64,000 nt of DNA, from the NCBI GenBank assembly GCA_034401795.1, contig CM067373.1, forward strand, positions 87,319,448 to 87,383,447, given 5' to 3'. The first letter of the stretch is position 1. Each line of letters begins with the position of its first letter. The position numbers and the translations under genes were made by a program. Shown here one piece after another: positions 22,636 through 35,481 of this stretch. Origin of the DNA: Chaetoderma sp. LZ-2023a. Lineage: Eukaryota > Mollusca > Caudofoveata > Chaetodermatida > Chaetodermatidae. The notes under the pieces were generated by a model. The model saw only the letters and a program-made list of their open reading frames with translations, did no database searches and was not told the origin of the DNA.

Positions 22636-22745
22636 TGTGTTTGTGTGTGCAGGCGTCTGTGTAGGTGTTGTGCGCGCGCGTGTGTGGGGGGGGGGGGGGG
22701 TATGTGCGTGTGTGTGTGTGCGGGGTGGTTGGGGGGGGGGGGTGT
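22636..22745. repeat. (GT)n and poly-G low-complexity tract
   Basis: TGTGTGTG and GCGCGCG words, with two runs of more than ten G. Confidence 0.9.
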
Positions 22746-23154
22746 TTGTCGGTCTGTTTACGTGTGGTGCTCCCCATAAAAACTAATCAGATTTGACTCA
22801 AATTTTAACACAACAAAGAATTTTATTGTGAAAGCGGATATCCAACATTAGCCATGATCCAATTTTTGGAAACTATTTAGCTCAAAATTTTTACATAAGA
22901 AAGGATGTGACCATACACTAGGGTTTCACAATTTTGGGCGTAATATGACAAAATCTGGCGAATAGGAAAGATGTACAGTGATAAAAAAAAAAATGGCAGG
23001 GCGAGGGCCTGCAATCTCTATCTTGTTATTGTATAAAACCAAAACAAGATAAAATGTACCATTTGCCTTTAACCATAGCAAATACCTCACAAAATGAGAC
23101 ACATTGCTTGTTCATGTCTTTATGCCAAAGCATGTGGGTTGTTTAGAATATTAA

Positions 23155-23985
23155 CAAGAGGCCCCAGGGGCCTGTATCGTTTACCTGAAATATTTGCCCA
23201 CTGACCCAACCGAACAAAACGAGATGACCATTGGAAAAATTTACCAATCAAATTTCTGTGAAGAAAGCTTAGCCAAGTTTTATTAAAATTGGCTCAGTGG
23301 TTAATAAGTATGAATTTCTAAGAAATGTCCGGCAAAAACGTTATATTTTGATTGATTCTTTCAGCCCGATCCATTCAGCGGTTCTGGAGAAGTTGTTTTC
23401 GCGAAAACTAGATGATCCAAGATGGCCGCCAAACCATTTGGTCAATCAAGTTCTCTTGAACAAACTTGGCTTAGCTCGTGCCCTAGATGATGTTTCATGA
23501 GTTTTGAATCGATTCCCAAGCGGTTTCGGAGATTTTTAGAGTTCTACAAATCGGCCAAAATCCAAGATGGCCACTGGCCAAATTGGCCGATCGACTGTTT
23601 GAACAAACTTGAATCTCTAGACCCTAAGGATGCTTCCTGCCCAGGCCTGTGCTGTTATGGTAACCTGTTGAAAACACTCTCCATGAGGTTGCCTAAATTT
23701 ATTTTAGGGGACCTGAACCAGGTTACCTTAATCTGTTGATTTTAGTATTGACATCAATGAGCTTTCTAAAGTTTAGGTTACCATATGTCTCCTTAAAACA
23801 TATAAGGCAACGTATTATGGGTTACCATTGGAAATATTACAGCACAGGCATACTGCAGATATAATTGAAATCGACCAAGTGGCTCTTGAGAAGTCATTTA
23901 AAGAAAATGTTGATGGACGGACGGACAGTGGACGGTCGCCACAGCATAAGCTAACTTGGCGATTCCGGCCAGGTGAGCTAATAAT
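23155..23985. repeat. Dispersed element with AGAGGCCCC / CCAGGTGAGCTAA ends
   Basis: Starts 'acaagaggccccaggggcct' and ends 'ggccaggtgagctaataatt'. The interior has 'gatccaagatggccgcca', 'ggacggacggacagtggacgg' and the near-terminal 'cgccacagcataagctaact'. Its first half contains two short open frames that look like chance. The end words resemble repeats I remember from molluscan genomes, hence my organism guess. Confidence 0.6.
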
Positions 23986-24184
23986 TATTTAAAACATGTT
24001 TTGTTTATGTTTCAGATGATACTTATGCTCCAGAGTCATGGGAAAGACACTCATGCTATAAATTCATGATGCTAATTTACCAGCATCTACTTACTGTATC
24101 TGATGACATATTTCACTCTGGCATGTTGCTCAAATGCAGTAGCAGTATTCTGCAGGTCATTGGTTGAATCATTCAATCTAGCCT

Positions 24185-24360
24185 GGATATGGTATTTCAA
24201 GGGCATCATGATTTTGCATGACTAAACCATTTAGTCAATTTCATAGCAATACAAGTCATTCCAATTCCAGAATTTTAAAAATAGTCTTCTTGGTCTACCA
24301 ATGGACATTTCTCAGTACCACTGTCTGGGCCGGCTTGAGTGATAAACCGTTTGATAAATT
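24185..24360. repeat. Fold-back family P, partial copy
   Basis: 'caagtcattccaattccaga', 'atagtcttcttggtctacca', 'atggacatttctcagtacc' and 'gccggcttgagtgataaacc'. Confidence 0.65.
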
Positions 24361-25560
24361 TGTGTCGCTTTATAGCATTTGTCATGTAGTTGTAATTTTA
24401 GATGGACCAAAATAAAAAAAATTATAAAGTATCATTACCATGCAAAAAATGGCTATGATATTTTCATAAATTACCAACAAATAAACACCCTGGAGATTAT
24501 ATCGCTCACCTGGAACCTCAGTATTTGAATCAGAACACTTGAACATAAATTTCAAAACACATTTTGGCTGAAAACATACACATTTCAATTTGGTCAGAAA
24601 TGCTAACATTTATTTCTTGAAATGAGGTAATTTGAGATTAAAACCAAAACATTTGAACAGAGATGTATATATATTAGCAGCAAATATGGAAATCGCAGGT
24701 CAAAATGTAACACTTTTGACCAGAAGTATGAAACTTATGATCAGAATTACAAATTCTGTGCTAGAAATGTGCATAGGATAGTAGAATTATGTAAGGGACA
24801 GAAGTTTTATCTTTTGAAAATTACAACAGTCTCCAATTACCAGTTCCTACAGTATGTGGATTCTGTATTTGATGAATGATACTCATGACTGAGTTAGAAA
24901 TCACAATTCTTCATTCATCAAGTACAGAATTCATATTCTGTATAAACTGGTAGATTGTAGACTAGTGTAATTTTAGATTCTTATATCCAATTTTCGGTAC
25001 TCATTGTGTCTACTGACAAAAATGACTGAGTAAGGCCAGGTACATTAGTGACTGTACACAATATGTGTATTTAGACACTAACCCAAGATTATTTGTTTAA
25101 TATCTAGGCCATGCAACTCTTTAAACAATATATGCCAGTCTTATTAACTACTGGTTCTGCAACAATTAACCTTTTTGAAATCATTGTCATAACTTGACAT
25201 AATGGTTAAATAAAAACTTCAATCACTAAAACTAAATTTTTTCTTTTTAACTCATTCAATAAATACAATATTTGCCTTAAATATGATTATTGATGTAATG
25301 AACTGTAATTATCAGAGTGTGTTGTTAATAACAAGTATGTATGAGGCTTTGAAAACAGTCTTTAGAAACACCGTGGTCACATCCATCACAGGTGTGTGCT
25401 TGTCATTCTGAGATTGACTGAGAATGTCTTTTGGGAATTTGGGACCGGTATTACAGATGTTATTCCATTTACTGCACACAATCATTTAAGAGGAATGAAG
25501 AAGAAATCATAAACTGCATCTCATTGCAAGGCCTTCTTATCTGTTACACTAGACATTGAT
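24361..25560. other. No gene recognised
   Basis: AT-rich with many stops on both strands. No repeat of this window and no recognisable protein. Confidence 0.5.
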
Positions 25561-25639
25561 TTGGTGCACACTCATCACCCTGGTACAGGCTACAAAACAA
25601 AGGAAAGTACTTTTGAATCATATAATATATGATTCACCA

Positions 25640-26385
25640 GTTGGGCCCCCCTGGAATTGCAGTCAAAGAGAATGCTATTCTTGGAATCTTATCACTGGAA
25701 TGATTGCTCAATCACCAAGCCAGTCATTCCAGTGGTAAGTTGTCAAAAATAGCCTTCTTACTGTCTGCAAATGGAAATTTTCTATGGGGCAATCTATATC
25801 CATCCGCAGGTCAAGCTATTTTTGAAATCTTATCACTGCAATGATGGGCTCAATCACCAAGCCAGTTTTTCCAGTGTTAAGTTGTCAAAAACAGTCTTCT
25901 CATGGTCTGTAAATGGAAATTTTCTAGGTGACAATGAATATCCATTCCCAGACCAAGAGAATGCTATATTTGAAATCTTATCACTACAATGATTGGCTCA
26001 ATCACCAAGCAGACATTCCAGTGGTAAGTTGTCAAAATAGTCTTCTCACTGTTTGCAAATTAATATTTTCTATAGAGCAATGTATATCCATCTGCAGACC
26101 AAGCGAATGCTATTTTTGAAATCGTATCACTGCAATGATTGGTTCAATCACTAAGCCAGTTATTCCAGTGTTAAGTTGTCAAAAATAGTCTTCTCATGGT
26201 CTGCAAATGGACATTTTCTATGGGGCAATGTATAATCCATGTGCAGACCAAGAGAATGCTATTCTTAAAATCTTATCACGGGAATGACTGGCATCAAGCC
26301 AGTCTGTCATTTCAGTGATAAGTTGTCAAAAATAGTCTTCTCATGGGTCTGCAAATGGATATTTTCTATGGGACAATTTTTTTCT
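25640..26385. repeat. Tandem array of family-P cores, about 147-bp period, 5 units
   Basis: Each unit contains 'agaccaagagaatgctattt', 'aatcttatcactggaatga', 'ccaagccagtcattccagtg', 'aagttgtcaaaaatagtctt' and 'aaatggaaattttctatgg'. Unit landmarks ('gcaatgtatatccatctgca' variants) fall near 25789, 25928, 26076 and 26223. This is a palindromic MITE centre converted into a satellite-like array. Confidence 0.85.
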
Positions 26386-27080
26386 TGACTACATTTTTGC
26401 ATTACAGGGTACATACATCCTCTGCAGAATGAAATTCCATACCTTTTCTATACCTTTTCCAGACCTAATTAATCAATTTCTAGTCCCATTTTATGTCTCA
26501 AATCTGTGTCCATATGAAAGCTGCCAAATCTTTCAGGAAAATTATGAAATTTGTAGCTAAGATCATCAATATTTTGATTATTATCTATATTATTTTGCAA
26601 ATGAGAATCACATGACAATATTTTAATTTCCCATACATTCTCCAAAGCTGTAGGAGAAAATATTAAATTTTGCATAATTTTCAAGGCCTGAATATATGGT
26701 TTCTTATAATTCCACACTTTTCCCAGACTTTCTGTGTACTTGTGTATGAACCATGCCATTAAAGGGTTAAACCTTTCCCTTGAGGAATATTTTAATTTCA
26801 AGGCCATACTGGAAAAACTTTAGTGTGTACACATGTCTGGCAGTTTGTCTGTTAATAAGTTTGACATTTGCATGTTGGAACTTAACAACTTTCATCATTT
26901 GTTCCTTTTGACAATATCTATTGTGGCTATGACAACTGCCCTGCATTCAAAATCCAATATGGCTACCTGATTTAAACAATTCAGATTCAGAGAGTGTATA
27001 TTGTGCCACCACCTTATTCGACCACGGGTTCATAGGGCTAGTTTTAACAAAGGAAATGGAAGTCACTGGAAATGATTCTT
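26386..27080. other. No gene recognised
   Basis: AT-rich. A 112-codon reverse frame (26469-26807) has no recognisable features. Confidence 0.5.
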
Positions 27081-27082
27081 GT

Positions 27083-27165
27083 TTTCTTGTTTTAACTCTT
27101 TAGCCAGCCAGAAAACAGCTTCTGCAGTGGTCTTGAGAAATGTGCATTTTCCTCCTATAGTGTGG
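27083..27165. repeat. Family P, single arm
   Basis: 'aactctttagccagccagaa' and 'cagcttctgcagtggtcttg'. Confidence 0.7.
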
Positions 27166-28137
27166 TCATAATAGACAATAACCTTATCGATTAGATTAAA
27201 TCCTGGATTTGAAGCGTCATTTTAGAGGATGATGGCTCGATTATTTCAAACAACAAAATATTGCCTGTACTTTTAGATCGAAGATGTAGCTTTGACATGT
27301 TAGAAGCGAGGCGCGGCAGAAGATGAGCTCTCAGAACAGCGATAGGGATATTCGAAAACTGGTGACTCATTTTGGCAGCTTAAATTATGGTATATAGTAA
27401 CGGCAAACCTTTCAGTGATGATCTGTTTGTGTCGATAGCAATGCATTCTGGAAAATGTACGAAGTTCCGAAGTGCACAAAAGAAATAGCTATGAATAAAC
27501 AGATCTAATTTTAACACGTGTTCCCGACCTAAATGTTGACCTAATTAGCCTCTCGCGAATACTCGCCGTGTACGCTGGAAAAGGCGATTCTGAACGTGAT
27601 GTTCTGAGTTAGAAGTTTTCGTCTAGCTTACGCGTGGGTCTCAGCACGCGTAAGTTACGACCATATTTACGCCCCCGCGTAAGTTACGCGCTTTTCGTGA
27701 AACCCGATTTACGCCCCCTACCGTACTTACGCCATATCTACGTCCATTATCGTACTTACGCACCTTTGTGAAACTGGCCCCTGGGTGTAAATAAACTTTA
27801 ACTTGAAATGTTTCCGATCACTGGCGTATCAAGCAATTACTTATATAAACATTCGCGTGCGTTTATACAACTACCTTGCTAGAACAACCAAACCACCGAT
27901 GCGTTAGCTGAATTACAAAACTAAACACTAAATTATGCCTGATTAAAATAAATAATCGATTTTTGCTCGATTTTTCGATTATTTCATTTTACACTAGATT
28001 GTATAATCCCCAGGAACAATAACAGACTATCTATGAAATATTGATTGCACGAAAAGGCATATATACAATATGCGAACTTGAATAATCTAACAAATTTAGT
28101 AAGCTAGCTTAAATACGAATAATGAATGCTGTTAAGA

Positions 28138-28405
28138 ACACCGGATCGTCGAGTGATCTCCATTCTAGGCTGGTTTTATTTCAGTCTATTATTAATCACT
28201 CCACCAGCTTATACACTGGTACCCATTTCTACTCCTGGGTGGAGAGGGGCCACGAGGAGTAAAGGAGATTGCCTATGTTTCCAGCGATCTTCAGTTTGCC
28301 GAACAGAGACGTGATCCAGGGGTCGCCGGTTCCACAGCTCTGATCTTTACTGCCTGAGCTACCACCTCCTCAGTGATCTCCAGGTAATGTGTCATGAGAC
28401 TATAT
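28138..28405 (-). repeat. tRNA-derived-looking SINE, copy 2
   Basis: Read on the minus strand: head with GGTGGTAGCTCAGGCAGTAA (A-box-like, 28343-28362), then 'agagctgtggaaccgg', 'aagatcgctggaaacatagg', 'tgggtaccagtgtataagct' and the tail 'actgaaataaaaccagccta'. The tail matches copy 1 at 15.5 kb almost exactly. It lies directly after AT-rich sequence with no clear target-site duplication. Confidence 0.72.
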
Positions 28406-29430
<1,025 letters not shown>

Positions 29431-29784
29431 CATTCACAGACCTAATCTTTTCCAAGATATTGTTTACACATACATCAACATTTAATTATACGATATTAAT
29501 ATTGTTATCATGTTGTTGCATATATACCATATTATTATCACAGTAGAGCGAGCATGTTCAATCCTGTTTAGAATCAAGGTCTAGTCTGGCATATCTGACA
29601 TTTAATATACCCCTGTGAAATACGACCACTACTATACTAAAGGCATAAGCTCATAAGTTTGACATATATAAGATTAATGATGGGAAGATGACGATTTAAT
29701 GAATATTCATATATGAGATGACATAATAAATCAAGGTCAGGATCGGCGGGTCAAAGGTCATTGTGAATTGCCCTACTATTTGAG

Positions 29785-29870
29785 ATCACGGCGACTGTCC
29801 GATGAAAGCTAGTCCTTGTGTTCCCACCCGAGACGTGATCCCGGGGTCCCCATATTTCCAACGTGTAAGG
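29785..29870 (-). repeat. Possible SINE fragment
   Basis: On the minus strand 'accccgggatcacgtctcgg' resembles the 'acccctggatcacgtctctg' segment of SINE copy 2. No tail or head is left. Confidence 0.35.
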
Positions 29871-30011
29871 GGAACTACATAGGATTCTTTCAACATTAAC
29901 CAATTGTAGATAAGGGCGTATGAATTATCTACTCATATATTTCTCTTCACACATAACCCCTGACCTCATGCCCTTGTTGTTGGTGGCGACACATTATCCC
30001 AGATATAAATA

Positions 30012-30227
30012 TTTCTAATTGATCCTAGCATGAGTAAAATGTCAACGCAGCTTATCGCCAAAAATCGCCCCCTCTACCCATTATAACTAGTTTATATAAG
30101 TCATCATCTTCTGTATAATCATACATCTTTGTAAACTAGTTGTAATGGGTAGAGGGGTCGATTTTTGGCGGACACATTTCTAGACAAGCTGCGTTGACAT
30201 TTTGCTCTGGTTAGGATCAATTAGAAA
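30012..30227. mobile_element. Fold-back MITE, about 216 bp, arms about 75 bp
   Basis: The ends TTTCTAATTGATCCTA (30012-30027) and TAGGATCAATTAGAAA (30212-30227) are perfect complements. Inside, 'aaaatgtcaacgcagctt' pairs with 'aagctgcgttgacatttt', then 'tctacccattataactagtt' pairs with 'aactagttgtaatgggtaga'. Small indels separate the blocks. No ORF. It is the cleanest single MITE in the window apart from the Tc1 element. Confidence 0.88.
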
Positions 30228-30279
30228 CCTTGAAATCGAAATACCCTAAATCTAATTTGCCAGAACAGTATACACGTAA

Positions 30280-30403
30280 CAGTTGAATATTTTGAAACTA
30301 ATCTGGCTGGTGGGGGATTGTGGCCCGTTATGGGATGGAGTGGGCTGTTGTTGCCAATGGCAGGAACAGTCCTACGTCAAATTAGTTTCAACAAATTCAA
30401 CAG
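30280..30403. repeat. Fold-back family H, enlarged loop
   Basis: Arms 'cagttgaatattttgaaact' and 'gtcaaattagtttcaac...ttcaacag' flank an enlarged loop with 'gggctgttgttgccaatggc'. It is followed by a TGACG-rich stretch, as in the 6.4 kb copy. Confidence 0.85.
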
Positions 30404-30599
30404 AATATTTATTGAATTGTAGATTTGCCAACGACATTCAATTTGTACACTAATGTCGGACTTCATGACGTAGCTATCCGTCATTATCTGTCATTCAAGT
30501 ATCTGATGTTATAATCAATTACACCACTACGTAGTTGACGTCGCAATCATAATGACGTATAGCTTCGTCATGTAAATCGTAGAGTCCGTCATGACAGTG

Positions 30600-31920
30600 G
30601 CGTAGCGTGGGTGTGGCATGGGGGGGGGGGGGGCGACCGCCCCACCTGACCTTGGTCATTATGCTCCAGTCGGAAATTTGAGACCAGCTGTAAATTTGTA
30701 TCATAGTTCTACAGACTTTCCTACTACCAGCTGACCGAGAAAGTTCCGACTGGGGAATGCGTGATTAATAACTTTGACCGACTGTCTACATCCGCATTAC
30801 CATTCCAACCCACCCACCCTCTCCACGTAGGCCCGTATAGGTGGCCGAAAGAAGAGATTTATTGTTTCCTAATTGTAATAGTATATATAAGCAATAAATT
30901 AATCCACAAGCACGCGCGTAATATGAGGTCACAGGTCTCACTTCGGAACCGTACAGAGGAAGTCGATCCTATGTGTTCATTTCATCGCTTGGTCTGTCAA
31001 TCACTCAAGTGAAATTTACACAATCCCTTGAACTATTCCGCTGAGTCGCTGACGTCTAGACAATGTAATGCACTATTGCTTAATTATGCATCATGTGTAC
31101 ATGCCAAAGCCAGGCAACGTTAGCCACCTCACTGTAAGCCCGTGTACTCGTCTGTTTGTATTCGGAAGTGCATTTTATGCTGGCATTTGACTGGTGAGTT
31201 TTCTTTAAATGTAGTTTAATTACTGGAAGTCCGAAATTACTGCTGTTTAGATATAAATTTAAATTATGTATGTAATGTATAAGATAGTCTAAATATTTTG
31301 AGAGAAATTTGCTGATGCAATCGACAACCGTGCACGACACCCATGGTATTGTGTTTTATTTTAATACAATACAATGACCAAAAAATGACAGTCGGACATT
31401 CCTGTTTTCTAGATGTTATGCCGAATATAAAAGAAATCGAAATCTGACTGAAATCCTGGATCAGGATCTGGATCCGGATCATGGTCATTTTATGTAAAAT
31501 AACCTGTTTGTGAAAACCAAATCTTGTGTTAAATTTTGAAGCAAAGTGGTGCAATAGTTTCCAAGAAATCCACACAAGTCGGTAAATTGATCCGAATTCC
31601 GAATTCGGATCCATAGCCAAACTGGGAATCCTAGTTTACCATACGCTTGTCGCTTGTTTCTTGTCCCGTATTTTGAAGAAAATCAGACCAGTAGTTTCAT
31701 GAAAACTGGTAATACAGGCTTGGGGATTTACGTATCATAGTTCCTTTGTCATCCATTCAGCCATCTATTTCCCTTTTCTGTTAATTTCTCTCTATTCCTT
31801 TATTTTTGTTCCGTCTACTAGGTCTATACCTAACGATGTTCCATATTAAAGTGGCTAACCCTAATCGTATTTTTTTATTTTACTTTTTATTTTACTATCA
31901 GGCCTAAGGCGTGAAACACA
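30600..31920. other. No gene recognised; sequence upstream of the hAT relic
   Basis: Contains a G run at 30617-30633 and otherwise AT-rich sequence. A polypyrimidine tract ending in CAG at 31899-31901 could be a splice acceptor just upstream of the hAT relic. Confidence 0.4.
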
Positions 31921-31922
31921 TT

Positions 31923-33535
31923 ATGTCATCAAAACCAAAGCGGATAAAGGTGGAATGCCTCTTATGCAATAGTGTGTTTGATAGTGATTTCCGTTTGAAG
32001 CACAACCAGAAGCAACATTCTGATGCTGTAAAATTGCGAAAACAAATTCCCTACACAGTAGCAGGTGCTCCTAAAAGTCCATGTGAAGCAGTTAGAAAAG
32101 TCCCTGTTCCAGAAACGTCAAATTTAAAAGAATCTGTGGTTGGTGTGTTTGTATCAGAACCTGAACTAGACCTCTAAACACCCGGAACCTCGAGCACTGT
32201 GACTCCTACTGATGAATTACCAACAAATGAGGAGCCATGCCATTTATCGATAACATCTCTTCTAGCTGTAAAAGATGGCCAGACTATGCCCATGTGTCCA
32301 CATTCACCAGTCTGTTCGGACTAGCATGTCCAAGACAGCGATGTCCAAAATGTGTATGTACCATTACTAAACAGTACCCATGACTATCCATCAGATCCCG
32401 CCTATTTCAAGGAAGGGGAATTGACTCCTGCCCTAATACGTGAGTTATTGGAAGTGGGCGCTTGTCAACCAGGTGTCTCAGTCAATGATGAGTTTAAATT
32501 CCCAAAAGATCATAAGGACCGTTCATTTCACTCAACGTGGTATTACAAGACATTGCCCAACTCATTGAAAGTGCACAGGGAATGGTTAGTATATTCGCCA
32601 GCAAACAACAAGGCTTATTGCTTCTGCTGCATGCTCCTTGCTGAACGTAGTGATGCCACATATGACCCTGCCTGGGGTGAACCACACCATGATTTTTCGA
32701 ACTGGAAGAATGGAACACAGCGCATATGTGACCATGAAAACAGTGGAATCCACATGAAGGAGGTTAGTACCATGGCTATGACGATGTATCGACTTAATAC
32801 AAAGCAAACCATCAATCAGCAACAGCTTACTGCACATATGCAATTAGTGGAAAAGAACAGAATGATTTTGAGGCGACTGATTGATGTCGTTCTCTTCTTA
32901 GCTAAGCAAAATCTGCCTCGTCGAGGTCACAATGAATATAGAGGACTTGGACACCCCTCTATAAATGAAGGTAACTTTTTGGAATTATCGAAATTAGTGG
33001 CGAAGTATGATGCGGTCCTTGCAGAGCAGATCAATTCAAAGAGAACAACGCACATGTATCTGAGTCCAGAGATTCAAAATGGCATTATTCATGCATTATC
33101 TCAGAGTACACGAGATATAATTTTAAGCAAAATTAGTAAGGCAAAGTTTTATTTTGTAATTATAGATGAGAGCAGAGACTGTTCCTGAAGCGAAATGTGC
33201 TCAATTTCTATGCGCTTCGTGAACGAAATTGGAACCATTGAAGAGGTATTTCTTGATTTTGTAGAATTTACCTCTACCTCATCAGAAAATATGCTTAATG
33301 TCATTCTACAAAAGTTAACCACATGGGATTTGCCTATAGCTCTGTGCCGTGGCCAATGCTATGACGGAGCTTCCAATATGGCAGGAAAAAAGAGTGGTTT
33401 ACAAGAACGCATCAAGGAACTGAGTCCACTTGCGTTTTTTGTACATTGCTGTGCTCACAATCTAAATCTTTGCCTAACAGACTCGTGTGTCAAATGCACT
33501 GAAACAGTCCAACACACACAAAAGGTCAGCGGGTT
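31923..33535 (+). pseudogene. hAT-superfamily transposase relic (C2H2, TTF-type finger, DUF4371 class)
   Basis: From the ATG at 31923 one frame encodes a C2H2 finger (CX2C...HX4H, about 31959-32021), a TTF-type zinc-finger region (FHSTWYYKTLP, AYCFCCMLLAE, HENSGIHMKE; 32520-32760), a DUF4371-like helical part (FLAKQNLPRRGH; VIIDESRDCS near 33160-33188) and the hAT core box GQCYDGASNMAGKKSG (33352-33400) with CAHNLNLCL. All segments stay in one frame but are cut by stops at 32175, about 32321 and 33186. The C-terminal dimerisation part is missing: homology ends at about 33535, where a 20-bp minisatellite begins. It is a dead transposase of the type also found in ZMYM-like host genes. No terminal repeats found. 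Confidence 0.85.
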
Positions 33536-33536
33536 T

Positions 33537-34610
33537 TTAATTAGAAATGGGCGGGCTTAGTTAGAAATGGGCGGGCTTAGTTAGAAATGGGCGGGTTTAG
33601 TTAGAAATGGGCGGGCTTAGTTGGAAATGGGCGGGATTAGTTGGAAATGGGCGGGCTTATTTAGAAATGGGCGGGCTTAGTTATAAATGGGCCAGCTTAG
33701 TTGGAAATGTGCGGGCTTAGTTAAAAATGTGTGGACTTAGTTAGAAAAGGGAGGACTTAGTTAGAAATGTTATAAATGGGCCGGCTTAGTTGGAAATTGG
33801 CGGGCTTAGTTAGAAATGGGCGGGCTTAGTTAGAAATGGGCCGGTGTAAGTAGAAATGGGCAGGCTTAGTTAGAAATAGGCGGGCTTATTTAGAAATGGG
33901 CGGGCTTAGTTGGAAAAGGGTGGGCTTATTTAGAAATGGGCGGGCTTAGTTAGAAATGGGCGGGCTTAGTTGGAAATGGGCGGGCTTAGTTAAAAATCTG
34001 TGGAATTAGCTAGAAATGGGCGGGCTTAGTTAGAAATGGGCGGGCTTATTTAGAAATGGGCGGGCTTATTTAGAAATGGGCGGGCTTAGTTGGAAAAGGG
34101 CGGGCTTATTTAGAAATGGGCGGGCTTAGTTAGAAATGGGCGGGCTTAGTTGGAAATGGGCGGGCTTAGTTAAAAATCTATGGAATTAGCTAGAAATGGG
34201 CGGGCGGAAGCAGAAATGGGCAGGCTATGTTAGAAATGGGCGGGCTTAGTTAGAAATGGGCGGGGTTAGTTAGAAATGGGCGGGCTTAGTTAGAAATGCA
34301 CGGGCGTAAGTAGAAATGGCAGGCTTAGTTAGAAATGGGCGGGCTTAGTTAGAAATGGGCGGGGCTTAGTTAGCAATGGGTGGACTTGGTTAAAAATTGG
34401 CGGGGTTTAGCTAGAAACGGGTGGGCTTAGTTAAATGGGCAAGCTTAGCTAGAAATTTGCATGTAACAGAAATGGGCGGTCTTAGTTAGAAATAGGCGGA
34501 CAGCTATAAATGGGTGGGTATAACTAGAAATGGGCGGGCTGTGTTGGAAATGGGCGGGGCTTAGTTAGAAATGGGCGGGAATAAATAGAAATGGCAATAG
34601 TTCAGTAGTG
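33537..34610. repeat. 20-bp minisatellite, roughly 50 copies
   Basis: Unit TTAGTTAGAAATGGGCGGGC with point variants (ttggaaa, cttattt, ccggc). The 'tagaaatgggcgg' core persists into the following 630-bp duplication. A loose 140-160 bp higher order is visible around 33900-34190 ('aaaaatctgtggaattagc' against 'aaaaatctatggaattagc'). Confidence 0.95.
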
Positions 34611-34780
34611 ATGGGAGTCATTAGATCTAAATTTTATCTTAGCTAAAAAGAAGCCGGGCGCTTATGTAACACTGCCCATGCCTTTTGTGGTTGGCTGGCT
34701 GGCTAGAGGGCTGGCTGGCTGGCTACTTGGATGGATGGATGGCTGACTAGCTAACTGGCTGGCTGGCTGGCGTGCTGGTG

Positions 34781-34833
<53 letters not shown>

Positions 34834-35066
34834 GCCGGCCGGCTGGCTGGCTGGCTGGCTGACTGACTGACTGACTGACTGACTGACTGACTGACTGACT
34901 GGTTGGCTGAGGGACAGGGCGGGGTATTGAGCTAAAGATTCAAAGTTTCTTCTCAATATTTGTGCTTTTCTTTGGTTATACACATAGTGCACCCATTTCT
35001 TTACAGCATTAGGGATTAAGAAACTGGTTTCTGCCCTACACTCTATGAGTCCACCAAGTTTCCGCT
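34437..35066. repeat. 630-bp tandem duplication, unit 1
   Basis: Begins 'gggcaagcttagctagaaat' and ends 'ccaccaagtttccgc'. Near-identical to 35067-35680. It includes the end of the minisatellite, a (GGCT)n/(GACT)n tract and a 150-bp end that in reverse reads SFLIPNAVKKW and ILRRNFESLAQYP. Confidence 0.93.
34691..34903. repeat. (GGCT)n / (GACT)n microsatellite
   Basis: Tetranucleotide tract with GGCT then GACT units, interrupted by a few 'gatg' and 'gctaact' words. In reverse it reads SQPASQP, an artefact. Confidence 0.95.
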
Positions 35067-35415
35067 GGGCAAGCTTAGCTAGAAATTTGCATGTAACAGA
35101 AATGGGCGGTCTTAGTTAGAAATAGGTGGACAGCTATAAATGGGTGGGTATAACTAGAAATGGGCGGGCTGTGTTGGAAATGGGCGGGGCTTAGTTAGAA
35201 ATGGGCGGGAATAAATAGAAATGGCAATAGTTCAGTAGTGATGGGAGTCATTAGATCTAAATTTTATCTTAGCTAAAAAGAAGCCGGGCGCTTATGTAAC
35301 ACTGCCCATGCCTTTTGTGGTTGGCTGGCTGGCTAGAGGGCTGGCTGGCTGGCTGGCTGGCTGGCTACTTGGATGGATGGATGGCTGACTAGCTAACTGG
35401 CTGGCTGGCTTGCGT

Positions 35416-35481
<66 letters not shown>

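Larger units (their letters stand above)
21421..27776. mobile_element. Putative transposon span bounded by inverted repeats
   Basis: The left end CAGTTTCACAAAGGTGCGTA(AGT), 21421-21443, is matched exactly in reverse at 27754-27776 (23 bp). Both ends continue inward as about 150 bp rich in 'gcgtaagttacg' words, each with a second internal 'gtttcac(a/g)aaa' (21491 and about 27697). The left boundary coincides with the end of a dispersed repeat. I see no target-site duplication, and the right side has an extra GGGCC. The interior holds other repeats and no transposase. It may be a non-autonomous element or two separate relics that happen to face each other. Confidence 0.4.

Noticed and set aside
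32494..32843. Reverse frames of 66-85 codons
   Set aside because: Shadows of the hAT transposase relic on the other strand.
33541..34600. CRISPR array
   Set aside because: Contiguous 20-bp units with no unique spacers, in eukaryotic DNA.
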